Shown: piece by piece, positions 25,042 through 33,724 of the stretch | Numbering within the stretch: position 1 is the stretch's first letter | Layout: every line of letters begins with the position of its first letter | Origin: Vogesella aquatica | GTDB taxonomy: Bacteria; Pseudomonadota; Gammaproteobacteria; Burkholderiales; Chromobacteriaceae | Assembly: GCF_028548455.1 (NCBI RefSeq) | Contig: NZ_JAQQLF010000010.1 | Span: 62,001-126,000 of the forward strand | Length of the DNA: 64,000 nt | Reading direction: 5' to 3' | Notes under the pieces: generated by a model | The model's database searches: none | What the model saw: only the letters and a program-made list of their open reading frames with translations | Told to the model about the DNA's origin: nothing | Program-made: the position numbers and the translations under genes

Positions 25042-25551
25042 CTACTTGCTATCGGTATTTTTTTCAAAAATCAGAAAGCCTTCACCATCATAGGCACCCA
25101 CTATCATCAGTGTGTTGCCGCTGCGTAAGTGCGCCAGTGCAAAGAAAAGCCAGGGGACGCAGTTTTCGGCTACGACTGTGATCAGCGTTTGCTTCAGAAG
25201 CCGCACGCCCGAATACAGGTAGTAGATATCACCGTCTATCAGATGGGCGGGCAAGTCGGCTTCACCAATGTCCAGATAAGGTTCCCGAACCAGTAGCTCG
25301 GTGACGTGCCGTGCCTGCAGGTAATCGGCGAGTATGGCTGTACCGCCATCTGCTGAAGCGCCGCTGCCGTTAGTAAAACTGCCATCCGGAAGCGGCTGTC
25401 CGTTGATGCCGGTGACCCGCAGTGAAGCGTAAGAACAAGGGCTTACCGGTAAGCTGAAGTCTGCCGCAAGCGCCTCAAGGTATGCGATGGCGGCGGCTCT
25501 TGCCCCGCCATGAAGCAAAGACATGGCCAGATTGTGAGGGTGGGGTGCCAT
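25042..25551 (-). CDS. Hypothetical protein, unrecognised
   Basis: 169 residues from ATG 25551, which has GGAAAAG before it; an upstream in-frame ATG at 25650 would give 202 residues. No family recognised. The middle has a Gly/Ser/Asp-rich stretch (DGSFTNGSGASADGG), then a helical region and a hydrophobic strand pattern near the end (TLMIVGAYDGEGFLIFEK). No membrane segment or signal peptide. GC content lies between the orphan gene and the core genes. Confidence 0.55.
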   Translation of the reverse strand: MAPHPHNLAMSLLHGGARAAAIAYLEALAADFSLPVSPCSYASLRVTGINGQPLPDGSFTNGSGASADGGTAILADYLQARHVTELLVREPYLDIGEADLPAHLIDGDIYYLYSGVRLLKQTLITVVAENCVPWLFFALAHLRSGNTLMIVGAYDGEGFLIFEKNTDSK

Positions 25552-25830
25552 CGGTTCTTTTCCAGTTAGACTGGTATCAATGTCGCTGCGTCTGTCAGCG
25601 CTTTGCCCACCCTGCGGCAGGACTGCCACTATCTGGCGGTTGTCCGCCAATGACGCATGCGTTTGATGATATCGTCAAATGCCATGCGGGCAAAACGCCT
25701 TGCGGCCAACTTTGCTCTACACCCCATCTCGCGCCCGTCACACCTGCCGTGGCATCATGCAGCCCACCCTGGCAGTACACCCCTGAACCACTGCCCACAC
25801 CGCACCCTGCCTACCAGAACGAAAGCCCCC

Positions 25831-26151
25831 ATGCGTACCTTTGCCCTGTTTGTCGTGACTGCCCTGACCGAAATCATCGGTTGCTATTTGCCGTGGCTGT
25901 GGCTGAAGCAGGGGGCGTCGGTGTGGCTGCTGCTGCCGGCGGCGGCCAGCCTGATGCTGTTTGCCTGGCTGCTCACGCTGCACCCGGACGCGTCCGGCCG
26001 CATTTACGCCGCCTATGGCGGGGTGTACGTCAGCGTGGCGCTACTGTGGTTGTGGGCGGTGGACGGCGTGCGGCCAACCCTGTGGGATGCTGCTGGCGTA
26101 GCGCTATGCCTGGCCGGCATGCTGGTGATCATGCTGGCGCCGCGCAGCTAG
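25831..26151 (+). CDS. YnfA/UPF0060 family small membrane protein
   Basis: 106 residues from ATG 25831. Four membrane segments and the family pattern [20 protein letters not shown] and [20 protein letters not shown] identify UPF0060, a relative of small multidrug transporters. Transport has not been firmly shown for the family. A GGTTGGCCGCA copy at 26069 is read as Val-Arg-Pro-Thr-Leu, a different frame from most other copies. Confidence 0.9.
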   Translation: MRTFALFVVTALTEIIGCYLPWLWLKQGASVWLLLPAAASLMLFAWLLTLHPDASGRIYAAYGGVYVSVALLWLWAVDGVRPTLWDAAGVALCLAGMLVIMLAPRS

Positions 26152-26210
26152 CTTGCTAGCCCAAGTGGATAAACGCTACGATATCGATAAATGGCCAAGA
26201 GGTGACCATC

Positions 26211-26723
26211 ATGCGTATCGAAGCCGCCAGCGTGCTGCACAGCCACGCTTACCCCGCGTATTTCCAGCAGTGCCGTGCCGATGGCTGCGAGTACTACAGC
26301 CATAGCCAGGCCACGCCTGCGGTGTTTTACCAGCAGGTGCTGGACCACGCCGCCGGCCACCACCTGCCGCCGGGCTACGTGCCCACGCAGACCTGGTTTG
26401 CGCTGGACGAGGGCGGCGATATTCTGGGCGCCATCCGCCTGCGCCTGGGCAGTACGCCATTTATCCTGGACCAATGCGGCCATATCGGTTACGAAGTACA
26501 CCCTGCCGCCCGTGGCCTGGGCGTGGCAGGCCGCCTGCTGGCGCATGTGCAGCAGCACGGGGCGCCGCAGCAGGATGGTGGCTGGCTGATTATCTGTACC
26601 GATGACAATAGCGCATCGCAGCGCGTGATCAGCCGCGCCGGCGGCGTGCTGCTGACCGCCACGGCGCAGGGGCCGGGCGAGGCATGGCTGCGCTACTATC
26701 ATCTGCCGTCGCGCCGGTATTGA
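26211..26723 (+). CDS. GNAT family N-acetyltransferase
   Basis: 170 residues from ATG 26211, with AAGAGGTG ten bases before. The acetyl-CoA loop is seen as VHPAARGLGVAGRLLAH (about 98-114), preceded by LGAIRLRLG and GHIGYEV. Resembles the YjaB/other small-molecule GNAT group; substrate unknown. Confidence 0.85.
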   Translation: MRIEAASVLHSHAYPAYFQQCRADGCEYYSHSQATPAVFYQQVLDHAAGHHLPPGYVPTQTWFALDEGGDILGAIRLRLGSTPFILDQCGHIGYEVHPAARGLGVAGRLLAHVQQHGAPQQDGGWLIICTDDNSASQRVISRAGGVLLTATAQGPGEAWLRYYHLPSRRY

Positions 26724-26798
26724 AACAGCCGTACCGGTGGGCAAAAAATCGTGTAAAATCCGCGCCTTCCGTTCAGTTTTGCCCGTTTCGTGGCTGTC

Positions 26799-27389
26799 AT
26801 GTCCACCATTACCGACCTCAATTACCTGAAGATCGTGCTGGAAACCGCCCTGCTTACCGCGCAGGAACCGTTAACCGTGGGTCAGCTGAAAAAGCTGTTC
26901 ACTGAAGACGTGAAAGCGGCCCTGATCAATGACATCCTGGACGAGGTGCAGCAAAACTGGAAAGGCCGCGGGGTAGAGCTGGTGAAACTGGCGTCCGGCT
27001 GGCGCTTTCGCGCCCGCGCCGAATTTACCCCGTACCTGGCACGGCTTACGCCGGAAAAGCCGCCGCGTTATTCGCGTGCGGTTATGGAAACACTGGCCAT
27101 CATCGCCTATAAACAGCCGGTTACCCGTGGCGATATCGAAGCCATACGCGGTGTATCGGTGTCTACCAGTGTGATGCAGACCCTGCTGGAGCGGGGCTGG
27201 ATCGAAGTGATCGGGCACAAGGACGTGCCCGGACGCCCGGGGCTATACGCCAGCACGCACAAGTTTCTCGACGACCTCGGGTTTCATACCCTGCGTGATT
27301 TGCCGCCTTTGGCCGAGCTGTCCACCCTGGTGGTCAGCGAGCCGGCGCCACCGGACGAAGAGCCCCTCGCTGATGAGGCGCCCCAATAA
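26799..27389 (+). CDS. scpB: Segregation and condensation protein B
   Basis: 196 residues from ATG 26799 (GTG at 26790 also in frame). Two winged-helix domains; [21 protein letters not shown] and [15 protein letters not shown] are hallmark ScpB segments. It binds ScpA and stabilises the SMC complex. It is separated from scpA by the accessory block but still precedes rluB, the ancestral order scpA-scpB-rluB. Confidence 0.94.
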   Translation: MSTITDLNYLKIVLETALLTAQEPLTVGQLKKLFTEDVKAALINDILDEVQQNWKGRGVELVKLASGWRFRARAEFTPYLARLTPEKPPRYSRAVMETLAIIAYKQPVTRGDIEAIRGVSVSTSVMQTLLERGWIEVIGHKDVPGRPGLYASTHKFLDDLGFHTLRDLPPLAELSTLVVSEPAPPDEEPLADEAPQ

Positions 27390-27490
27390 GCGCATCGCCC
27401 ACACCGGCCCCGCCGGGCAAGGCCATGCCGGGAAGGTAGTACTCAGCCTGCGCATGCAGCTGCCTTCCGCACAGCTAAACAGGAAATACC

Positions 27491-28759
27491 ATGTCTAAAG
27501 GACAACGCAATACCTCCCGCCAACCCGTGGCCCGCGTACGCGGCCAGGAAAGCGGCCAACCCCGCCAGCCCGATATGGGCCGCAGCGGTGGCGGCAGCAA
27601 GCCGTCCGGTCGTGGCAAACCCACCGGCAACTTTCTGACCCCGCGCAACGCCCCGGCTGCGCCGCAGGGCAAACCGGCACCGGCTGCGCGCCGTGATGCC
27701 GCGCCGATCAACCCGGAAGGCCGCCGCGCCCCGGTAAACTACGATACCCGCCGCGCCGCGCCTGTACGTGGCGAGGCCGCATTGCAGCACGAGCGCCGCT
27801 TTGGCAATAAAAACGCCGCCATGCCGGCCACCGACGCGCCGCAGCCGGAATTCGGCAAGGCCCGCCGCGAAGGCCCGGCCCCGAAAGTACAGCGTGCCAA
27901 GAAGCTGGCACTGCGCGCGCCGAAGCAGGAAATCGTCGATCGCTCCGCCCGCCTGCGCGAAACCCGCGTGGACTACAGCAAGATCGAGCCGATCCGCCTG
28001 CAAAAAGCGTTGGCCGCCTCCGGTGTGGGTTCGCGCCGTGAAATGGAAGAATGGATCGAAGCCGGCTTTATCACGGTAAACGGCAAAAAAGCCGCGCTGG
28101 GCGACAAGGTTGGCCCGCAAGACCGCGTCACTGCCAAAGGCAACCCGATCAAGCTGAAGTGGGCTGACCGCCTGCCACGCGTGATCATGTACCACAAGCA
28201 GGAAGGCGAAATCGTTACCCGTGACGACCCGGAAGGCCGCGTCACCGTATTCGACCGCCTGCCGCAAGCCAAATCCAGCCGTTGGGTAGCCATTGGCCGC
28301 CTGGACGTGAACACCTCCGGCCTGCTGCTGATTACTACCAGCGGCGAGCTGGCCAACCGCATGATGCACCCTAGCTTCGAATTCGACCGCGAATACTCGG
28401 TACGCGTGCTGGGCGAGCTGACCCGCGAGCAGATGCAGGAAATGACCAAGGGCGTGGAGCTGGAAGACGGCCCGGCAGTGTTCCAGCGCGTCAGCGAAAA
28501 AGGTGGCGCGGAAGAGGGCGCCAACCGCTGGTACAACGTGGTGATCCGCGAAGGCCGTAACCGCGAAGTGCGCCGCATGTTCGAACACTTCGGCCTCACC
28601 GTCAGCCGCCTGATCCGCGTGCGTTTTGGTAACATTGGCTTGCCCCCGCGCCTGAAGCGTGGCCAGTACTACGAGCTGAACGAGGCGGAAGTGGCAGCGG
28701 TAATGAAATGGGCGGGCCTGACGGCAACCGGCCAGGCCAAAACCGGCAAGCGCGACTAG
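27491..28759 (+). CDS. rluB: 23S rRNA pseudouridine(2605) synthase
   Basis: 422 residues: a long basic, Pro/Gly/Arg-rich disordered N-terminus (1-155), an S4 domain (about 165-225) and an RsuA/RluB-type synthase domain with catalytic Asp272 in GRLDVNTSGLLL. It modifies U2605 in the peptidyl transferase region. The RNA-binding tail is longer than in E. coli RluB (about 290 residues) but common in betaproteobacteria. Confidence 0.92.
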   Translation: MSKGQRNTSRQPVARVRGQESGQPRQPDMGRSGGGSKPSGRGKPTGNFLTPRNAPAAPQGKPAPAARRDAAPINPEGRRAPVNYDTRRAAPVRGEAALQHERRFGNKNAAMPATDAPQPEFGKARREGPAPKVQRAKKLALRAPKQEIVDRSARLRETRVDYSKIEPIRLQKALAASGVGSRREMEEWIEAGFITVNGKKAALGDKVGPQDRVTAKGNPIKLKWADRLPRVIMYHKQEGEIVTRDDPEGRVTVFDRLPQAKSSRWVAIGRLDVNTSGLLLITTSGELANRMMHPSFEFDREYSVRVLGELTREQMQEMTKGVELEDGPAVFQRVSEKGGAEEGANRWYNVVIREGRNREVRRMFEHFGLTVSRLIRVRFGNIGLPPRLKRGQYYELNEAEVAAVMKWAGLTATGQAKTGKRD

Positions 28760-28772
28760 ACATCACGCTGAT

Positions 28773-28803
28773 AACGCCTCCGCTGTTGCGGGGGCGTTTT
28801 GTT
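28773..28803 (+). terminator. Rho-independent terminator after rluB
   Basis: AACGCCTCCGC-TGTT-GCGGGGGCGTT (28773-28798) followed by TTGTTTTTG. Confidence 0.85.
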
Positions 28804-28820
28804 TTTGTAACGAGGTAACC

Positions 28821-29381
28821 ATGAGCAAGGCCTTTACCCGAGAGCAGGACGAAGACGCCGACGACGATCTGCCGGCAGAGCAGCGCCTGCCTGCGTCAAC
28901 CAAGAACTACATTACCCCCGCCGGCTGGGAGCGCCTGCGCCAGGAGCTGAACCAGCTGGTAAAGCACGAGCGCCCGCACATGACCCAGGTGGTGAACTGG
29001 GCCGCCAGTAACGGCGACCGTTCGGAAAACGGCGATTACCTGTATGGCAAACGCCGCCTGCGCGAAATCGACCGCCGCATCCGCTTTCTGACCAAGCGGC
29101 TGGAAATCGCCGAAGTGGTAGACCCGGAGCGGCGCGAAGCCACCGACCAGGTGTTTTTCTCGGCCACGGTGGATATCCTGCGCGGCAATGGCAGCGAGCA
29201 AACGCTGAGTATTGTGGGGGTAGACGAGATCGACCTGGCGCAGGGCCACATCAGCTGGATTTCGCCCATCGCCCGCGTGTTGCTGAAAGCGCGCGAAGGG
29301 GACACCGTGTATTTCCGTGGCCCGGATGGCGAAGAAGAGATCGAGATTCTGGCGGTGCGCTATCAGCGCATCGGGGACTAA
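28821..29381 (+). CDS. greB: Transcription elongation factor GreB
   Basis: 186 residues with the N-terminal coiled coil containing the conserved acidic tip (SENGDYLYGKRRLREIDRR) and the C-terminal FKBP-like domain. It rescues backtracked RNA polymerase by stimulating transcript cleavage. An acidic N-terminal extension of about 25 residues precedes the usual start. Confidence 0.94.
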   Translation: MSKAFTREQDEDADDDLPAEQRLPASTKNYITPAGWERLRQELNQLVKHERPHMTQVVNWAASNGDRSENGDYLYGKRRLREIDRRIRFLTKRLEIAEVVDPERREATDQVFFSATVDILRGNGSEQTLSIVGVDEIDLAQGHISWISPIARVLLKAREGDTVYFRGPDGEEEIEILAVRYQRIGD

Positions 29382-29450
29382 GGCTGTCTATTGTATGCAG
29401 GAGTAAGTGGCGTGCCGTAGGCGCGGGTGCATGGCCCGCTTGGCCGTCGC

Positions 29451-29888
29451 TCAGGTTTGCGGCCGTGCCATGACCTGGTTTACCTTCAGCCAGCCTTCGG
29501 TGGCTTGCTGGCCGGCCTCGCCAAAGGCTTGCAGTAGCAGGCGGGCCTGCTCGCGATGTAGTGCTTCTTCCAGCTTGCGGCCTTCTTCGGTCAGGCGCAG
29601 CTCTTTCACACGCTTGTCGTGCTCGGCAGTGCCGGCTTCCACCAGATCCATTTCCACCAGCTGGCGTAGCGGAATATTGATGGCCTGTTTGGTCACGCCC
29701 AGACAGGCCAGCAGGTCTTTTACCGACAGCCCGGGGTGCAGCGCCACAAAGAACAGGATGCGGTGATGCACGCGCGCCAGGCCGCGTTTGGCCAGCATTT
29801 CGTCCGGCTTGTCGGTAAAGGCCTGATAGGCATGAAAAAACGCCTTCATCGCATCGCGTAACAATGTGTTTGTGGGGGTGGAATTCAT
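29451..29888 (-). CDS. MarR-family transcriptional regulator
   Basis: 145 residues from ATG 29888 (MNSTPTNTLLRDAMK). Winged helix with LSVKDLLACLGVTKQAINIPLRQL and DKRVKELRLTEEG wing (segments shown separately: VKDLLACLGVTKQAINIPLR; DKRVKELRLTEEG). It is divergent from the aminotransferase gene, and the shared 80-base region holds a MarR-type palindrome, so it probably controls itself and that gene. Confidence 0.88.
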   Translation of the reverse strand: MNSTPTNTLLRDAMKAFFHAYQAFTDKPDEMLAKRGLARVHHRILFFVALHPGLSVKDLLACLGVTKQAINIPLRQLVEMDLVEAGTAEHDKRVKELRLTEEGRKLEEALHREQARLLLQAFGEAGQQATEGWLKVNQVMARPQT

Positions 29889-29919
29889 GTTGACGTGCTC
29901 GTCACAAAGCGTTAGTTTG

Positions 29920-29934
29920 GTCAAACAATTTGAC
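29920..29934. promoter_or_regulatory. Candidate MarR operator
   Basis: GTCAAACAATTTGAC, a perfect palindrome with 6-base arms, placed between the divergent MarR and aminotransferase genes. A further TTAGTTTGGTCAAAC half overlaps it. Confidence 0.6.
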
Positions 29935-29967
29935 TAAAAACAATACGTGTCTGCCAAGGAGAGTAAC

Positions 29968-31119
29968 ATGTTTTCAGAACGTATCGAACGCCTGTCCGGC
30001 TCGCTGATCCGCGAGATTCTCGCCGCTGCACAGCGCCCGGAGGTGATTTCGTTTGCCGGCGGCCTGCCCGCGGCAGACTGTTTGCCCAAGCTGGATTTCA
30101 GTGGCGTACCGCCGCATCTGGCGCAATACGGCACCAGTGAAGGCGAGCCGGAATTCCGTGCCGCCATTGTGCAGGAGCTGGCGCGTATCGGCCTGGATAT
30201 CGATGCTTCGCAGGTGTTGGTGCTGTCCGGTAGCCAGCAGGCGCTGGACCTGGCCGCCAAGCTGTTCATCGACCCCAAGACACCCGTGATTACCGAAGGC
30301 CCGACCTACCTGGCTGCGCTGCAGGTATTCAAGCTGTTCGGTGCCGATATCACCACCGTACAGCAAGAGCAGGGCCAGCTGCCGCCGGCCAAGCTGGCCG
30401 AGGCGATTGCTGCCAGCCAGGCCAAGCTGGCCTACCTGATTCCGTCGTTCCAGAACCCGTCTGGTGCTTGCTACAGCGAAGAAACCCGCCGCGGCCTGGC
30501 CGAGGTGATCGATGCGGCCAACATGCCGGTCATCGAAGACGACCCGTACCGCGCGCTGTCTTACGATGGTGAAGCCCCGCGCCCGCTGGTAACGCACCTG
30601 AAAAAAGCGCCGTGGATCTACTGTGGCTCCTTCTCCAAGACGCTGGCCCCAGGCCTGCGTATCGGCTACATGGTGGCCTCGCCCGAGCTGATGCCTTACC
30701 TGCTGAAGCTGAAACAGGCTGCCGACCTGCATACCAACCGCCTGGGCCAGTGGTTCAATACCCAGTGGCTGAACAGCGGTGACTATGTCGGCCACCTCAA
30801 AGAGCTGCAGCAAAGCTACAAGGTTGGCCGCGACGCCATGCAAAAGGCACTGGAAACCCATTTTGCCGACCTGGCCGACTGGCTGGTACCGCAAGGCGGC
30901 CTGTTCTTCTGGCTCACACTGAAACAGCCTCGCGATACTCGCCCGCTGCTGAAGGTGGCGCTGGAAGAAAATAACGTGGCCTTCATGCCGGGCGAGGCAT
31001 TTTACGCCCAGCCGGAAGAGGGTATCGGCCACCTGCGCCTGAACTTCAGCCATGCCTCGCCAGAGCGCATCGAAGAAGGCATCAAGCGCCTGGCCGGCGT
31101 GATTCGCGCCGCGCAGTAA
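29968..31119 (+). CDS. PLP-dependent aminotransferase (class I, 2-aminoadipate/MocR-like branch)
   Basis: 383 residues from ATG 29968, with AAGGAG just before; the frame also opens at GTG 29947. Fold-type I enzyme: PLP lysine in GSFSKTLAPGLRIGY, NPSGACYSEETRR and DDPYRALSY motifs. This branch includes LysN-like 2-aminoadipate and aromatic aminotransferases. Substrate cannot be chosen from sequence alone. Divergent MarR suggests ligand-controlled expression. Confidence 0.88.
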   Translation: MFSERIERLSGSLIREILAAAQRPEVISFAGGLPAADCLPKLDFSGVPPHLAQYGTSEGEPEFRAAIVQELARIGLDIDASQVLVLSGSQQALDLAAKLFIDPKTPVITEGPTYLAALQVFKLFGADITTVQQEQGQLPPAKLAEAIAASQAKLAYLIPSFQNPSGACYSEETRRGLAEVIDAANMPVIEDDPYRALSYDGEAPRPLVTHLKKAPWIYCGSFSKTLAPGLRIGYMVASPELMPYLLKLKQAADLHTNRLGQWFNTQWLNSGDYVGHLKELQQSYKVGRDAMQKALETHFADLADWLVPQGGLFFWLTLKQPRDTRPLLKVALEENNVAFMPGEAFYAQPEEGIGHLRLNFSHASPERIEEGIKRLAGVIRAAQ

Positions 31120-31133
31120 GCGCTTAGCAGGGC

Positions 31134-31169
31134 AAGGTTGGCCGCGGCGTTTGCTGGCGGCCAATTTTT
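31134..31169 (+). terminator. Inverted repeat-word terminator after the aminotransferase
   Basis: AAGGTTGGCCGC and GCGGCCAATTTTT around GGCGTTTGCTG. A degenerate copy of the dispersed word pair, with a T5 tail on the plus strand. Confidence 0.75.
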
Positions 31170-31189
31170 ATGTATGGGGGAGGAATCGA

Positions 31190-31603
31190 ATGCAGTTCGA
31201 GGTCATCGATAGTCCGTCTGAGGAGTTGGTGTCCTGGCTGGAGCAAAAGATTGACGACTACAACTGGCAGCACTGGGAGGTAAAGCAGCGTCTCCCTCTG
31301 GCCGTGACGGTGCGCGATGATGCTGGCGAAGTCATTGCCGGAGCGGCAGCCCGTACTTTTGGCCGCTGGTTATTACTGGATACACTGTGGGTATCACCCG
31401 ATTACCGTGGGCAGGATCTGGGCTCAAAAGTGTTGGCTAGCCTGGAAGCCAAGGCAAGGGAGCGAGGGTGTGTCGAGGTACTGCTGGATACGCTGGATTT
31501 TCAGGCGCAACCGTTTTATCTGCGTCATGGTTATCAGGTGGTATGGACGCAGCAGGCCTACCCGCAAACGGGTTGCAAGTTTTTCATGACCAAGCAACTT
31601 TAA
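31190..31603 (+). CDS. GNAT family N-acetyltransferase
   Basis: 137 residues from ATG 31190, preceded by GGGGGAGGAA. Acetyl-CoA motif VSPDYRGQDLGSKVLASLEA (about 66-85), LLLDTL before it and FYLRHGYQVV after it. Small stand-alone acetyltransferase of unknown substrate. Confidence 0.87.
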   Translation: MQFEVIDSPSEELVSWLEQKIDDYNWQHWEVKQRLPLAVTVRDDAGEVIAGAAARTFGRWLLLDTLWVSPDYRGQDLGSKVLASLEAKARERGCVEVLLDTLDFQAQPFYLRHGYQVVWTQQAYPQTGCKFFMTKQL

Positions 31604-31621
31604 TCGTTTTCCCAAGCGTAA

Positions 31622-31655
31622 AACAAGGCCGCCAGGCATGCCTGGCGGCCTTGTT
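31622..31655. terminator. Bidirectional terminator between GNAT and oxyR
   Basis: ACAAGGCCGCCAGGC/GCCTGGCGGCCTTGT almost without a loop, between convergent genes. Short T/A tails on both sides. Confidence 0.75.
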
Positions 31656-31678
31656 ACATCTGAACCTGCGGGTGCAGC

Positions 31679-32617
31679 TCAGGCGCTGATGGCGTTGTCT
31701 TCCAGCATGGTGACACCGGGCAGGCCGGAGCGGAATACCGCTTGCTGCAGTGTCTCGATGGCTTTTTTGCGGAAGAACTGGCGGCGCGTTACCAGCAGCA
31801 CGCGGCGCTGTGGCGCTGGTGCCTGGAACGGTATCACCGACAGCAGGCCTTCATCGGCAGGCGATACCGAGGTGGCCGGTAACACCGTCACGCCCATGCC
31901 GCTGGCTACCATATGGCGGATGGTGTTCAGCGAGCTGCCTTGTACCATCGAAGCCAGGCTGTTGGCCTGGTATTGCTTGCTGGCCACTTCGCTGCATGCC
32001 TGCAGTACCTGGTCGCGGAAGCAGTTGCCTTGTGACAGTAGCAGCACGCTTTCCTCGCGCAGATCGCAAGCCTGGATGCGCTCGCGCTTTTCCCACGGGT
32101 GGCCCTTGGGTGTGGCTACCATGAAGGGTTCGTCGTACAGCGCGTAGGCTTCGGTGCCCGGCTCGTCAAACGGGTCGGCTACGATGATGGCGTCTACCTC
32201 GCCGCGCTTGAGCATTTCGGCCAGGCGCGAGGTGTAGTTTTCTTCCAGAATCAGCGGCATGTCTGGCGCCAGAATGCGCAGCGCCGGGATCAGCCGCGGC
32301 AGCAGGTAGGGGCTGATGGTGAAGATTACCCCCAGCTTCAGCGGGCCGGCCAGCTCGTTCTGGTGCTCGCCGGCCAGGCGTTTTACCGTGTCGGCCTCTT
32401 CCAGTACGCGCTGCGACTGCTCGATGATGCGCTCGCCGATCTCGGTGACAGACACCTCTTGCCCGCCGCGCTCAAACAAGGTCACACCCAGCTCGTCTTC
32501 CAGCTTCTTGATGGCAATGGACAGCGTGGGCTGGCTGACAAAGCAGCTTTGCGCCGCGCGGCCAAAGTGGCGCTCGCGCGCCACTGCCACGATATAACGC
32601 AGTTCGGTAAGGGTCAT
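31679..32617 (-). CDS. oxyR: Hydrogen peroxide-sensing LysR regulator OxyR
   Basis: 312 residues. N-terminal helix-turn-helix (1-60) and periplasmic-binding-like sensor domain. Both redox cysteines fall at Cys199 (GNCFRDQ) and Cys208 (QACSE), the same numbers as in E. coli OxyR, so disulphide sensing is expected. It starts 2 bases after minE and is the last gene of minC-minD-minE-oxyR, an arrangement reported for Neisseria. Confidence 0.94.
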   Translation of the reverse strand: MTLTELRYIVAVARERHFGRAAQSCFVSQPTLSIAIKKLEDELGVTLFERGGQEVSVTEIGERIIEQSQRVLEEADTVKRLAGEHQNELAGPLKLGVIFTISPYLLPRLIPALRILAPDMPLILEENYTSRLAEMLKRGEVDAIIVADPFDEPGTEAYALYDEPFMVATPKGHPWEKRERIQACDLREESVLLLSQGNCFRDQVLQACSEVASKQYQANSLASMVQGSSLNTIRHMVASGMGVTVLPATSVSPADEGLLSVIPFQAPAPQRRVLLVTRRQFFRKKAIETLQQAVFRSGLPGVTMLEDNAISA

Positions 32618-32619
32618 GA

Positions 32620-32877
32620 TTAGCGCTGGTGTTCCGGCAGCACGATATTGACTTCCAGAACCTCGAAGTCGTCCTGGCGCTCTACCTGTACCTTGATATC
32701 GTCCAGGTTTACCGAGACATACTTGGAGATCACCTCCATCAGCTCGCGCTGCAGCGCAGGCAGGTAGTCCGGCGCGCTACGGCCGTTGCGTTCGTGCGCC
32801 AGAATGATCTGCAGGCGTTCGCGGGCGATGGAGGCGGTTTTCTGGCGTTTGCCAAAAATCATATCGATCAGGGACAT
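32620..32877 (-). CDS. minE: Cell division topological specificity factor MinE
   Basis: 85 residues. The N-terminal amphipathic segment [18 protein letters not shown] and the anti-MinCD helix ([12 protein letters not shown]) precede the dimerisation domain. MinE drives pole-to-pole oscillation of MinD. Tight spacing to minD (3 bases) and oxyR. Confidence 0.95.
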   Translation of the reverse strand: MSLIDMIFGKRQKTASIARERLQIILAHERNGRSAPDYLPALQRELMEVISKYVSVNLDDIKVQVERQDDFEVLEVNIVLPEHQR

Positions 32878-32880
32878 GGC

Positions 32881-33690
32881 TTAGCCTCCGAACAGGCGCT
32901 TGAGGAAACCGATCTTTTCGGCTTCGAGGAAGCGCATCGGGCGGTCTTCGCCCAGGAAACGGGCAACCACGTCGGCGTAAGCTTCGGCCGCGTCGCTACC
33001 CTTCAGGTGAATGGCCGGGGTGCCGGAGTTCGAGGCTTGCAAAATGGCCTGCGATTCCGGAATCACGCCGATCAGGTTCACGCGCAGGATCTCTTTGACA
33101 TCGTCTACCGACAGCATTTCGCCTTTGTCCACGCGGCTAGGGGAGTAGCGGGTAATCAGCAGGTGCTCTTTTACCGGCTCGCGGCCTTCGATGGCGCGGC
33201 GGGATTTGGACGACAGAATGCCCAGGATGCGGTCGGAGTCGCGTACCGACGAGACTTCCGGGTTGGTGACTACCACGGCTTCATCGGCAAACAGCAGCGC
33301 CAGCAGTGCGCCTTTTTCGATACCGGCCGGCGAGTCGCACACAATGTACTCAAAGCCCATGTCGCCCATGTCTTTCAGGACTTTTTCCACGCCCTCTTCG
33401 GTGAGCGAGTCTTTGTCGCGGGTCTGCGAGGCAGGCATCACGTACAGGTTGTCGCAGTGCTTGTCCTTGATCAGCGTCTGGTTCAGTGTGGCTTCGCCGT
33501 TGATCACATTGATCAGGTCGTATACCACGCGGCGTTCGCAGCCCATGATCAGGTCCAGATTACGCAAGCCGACGTCGAAGTCGATAACCGCGGTCTTGTG
33601 GCCACGCAGAGCCAGGCCGGATGCGAAACTGGCGCTGGTGGTGGTCTTGCCCACACCGCCCTTGCCGGAGGTAACAACAATGATTTTTGC
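32881..33690 (-). CDS. minD: Septum site-determining ATPase MinD
   Basis: 269 residues from GTG 33690 (MAKIIVVTSGKGGVGKTT), with AAGGAAG before it; a longer frame starting with TTG at 33735 overlaps minC and is unlikely. Deviant Walker A SGKGGVGKTT at 9-18 and a C-terminal amphipathic membrane-targeting helix (EKIGFLKRLFGG). It recruits MinC to the membrane. Confidence 0.95.
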   Translation of the reverse strand, partial: AKIIVVTSGKGGVGKTTTSASFASGLALRGHKTAVIDFDVGLRNLDLIMGCERRVVYDLINVINGEATLNQTLIKDKHCDNLYVMPASQTRDKDSLTEEGVEKVLKDMGDMGFEYIVCDSPAGIEKGALLALLFADEAVVVTNPEVSSVRDSDRILGILSSKSRRAIEGREPVKEHLLITRYSPSRVDKGEMLSVDDVKEILRVNLIGVIPESQAILQASNSGTPAIHLKGSDAAEAYADVVARFLGEDRPMRFLEAEKIGFLKRLFGG

Positions 33691-33724
33691 CACGATGGTC
33701 TTCCTTGCTTCGTCGTGATTCGTG

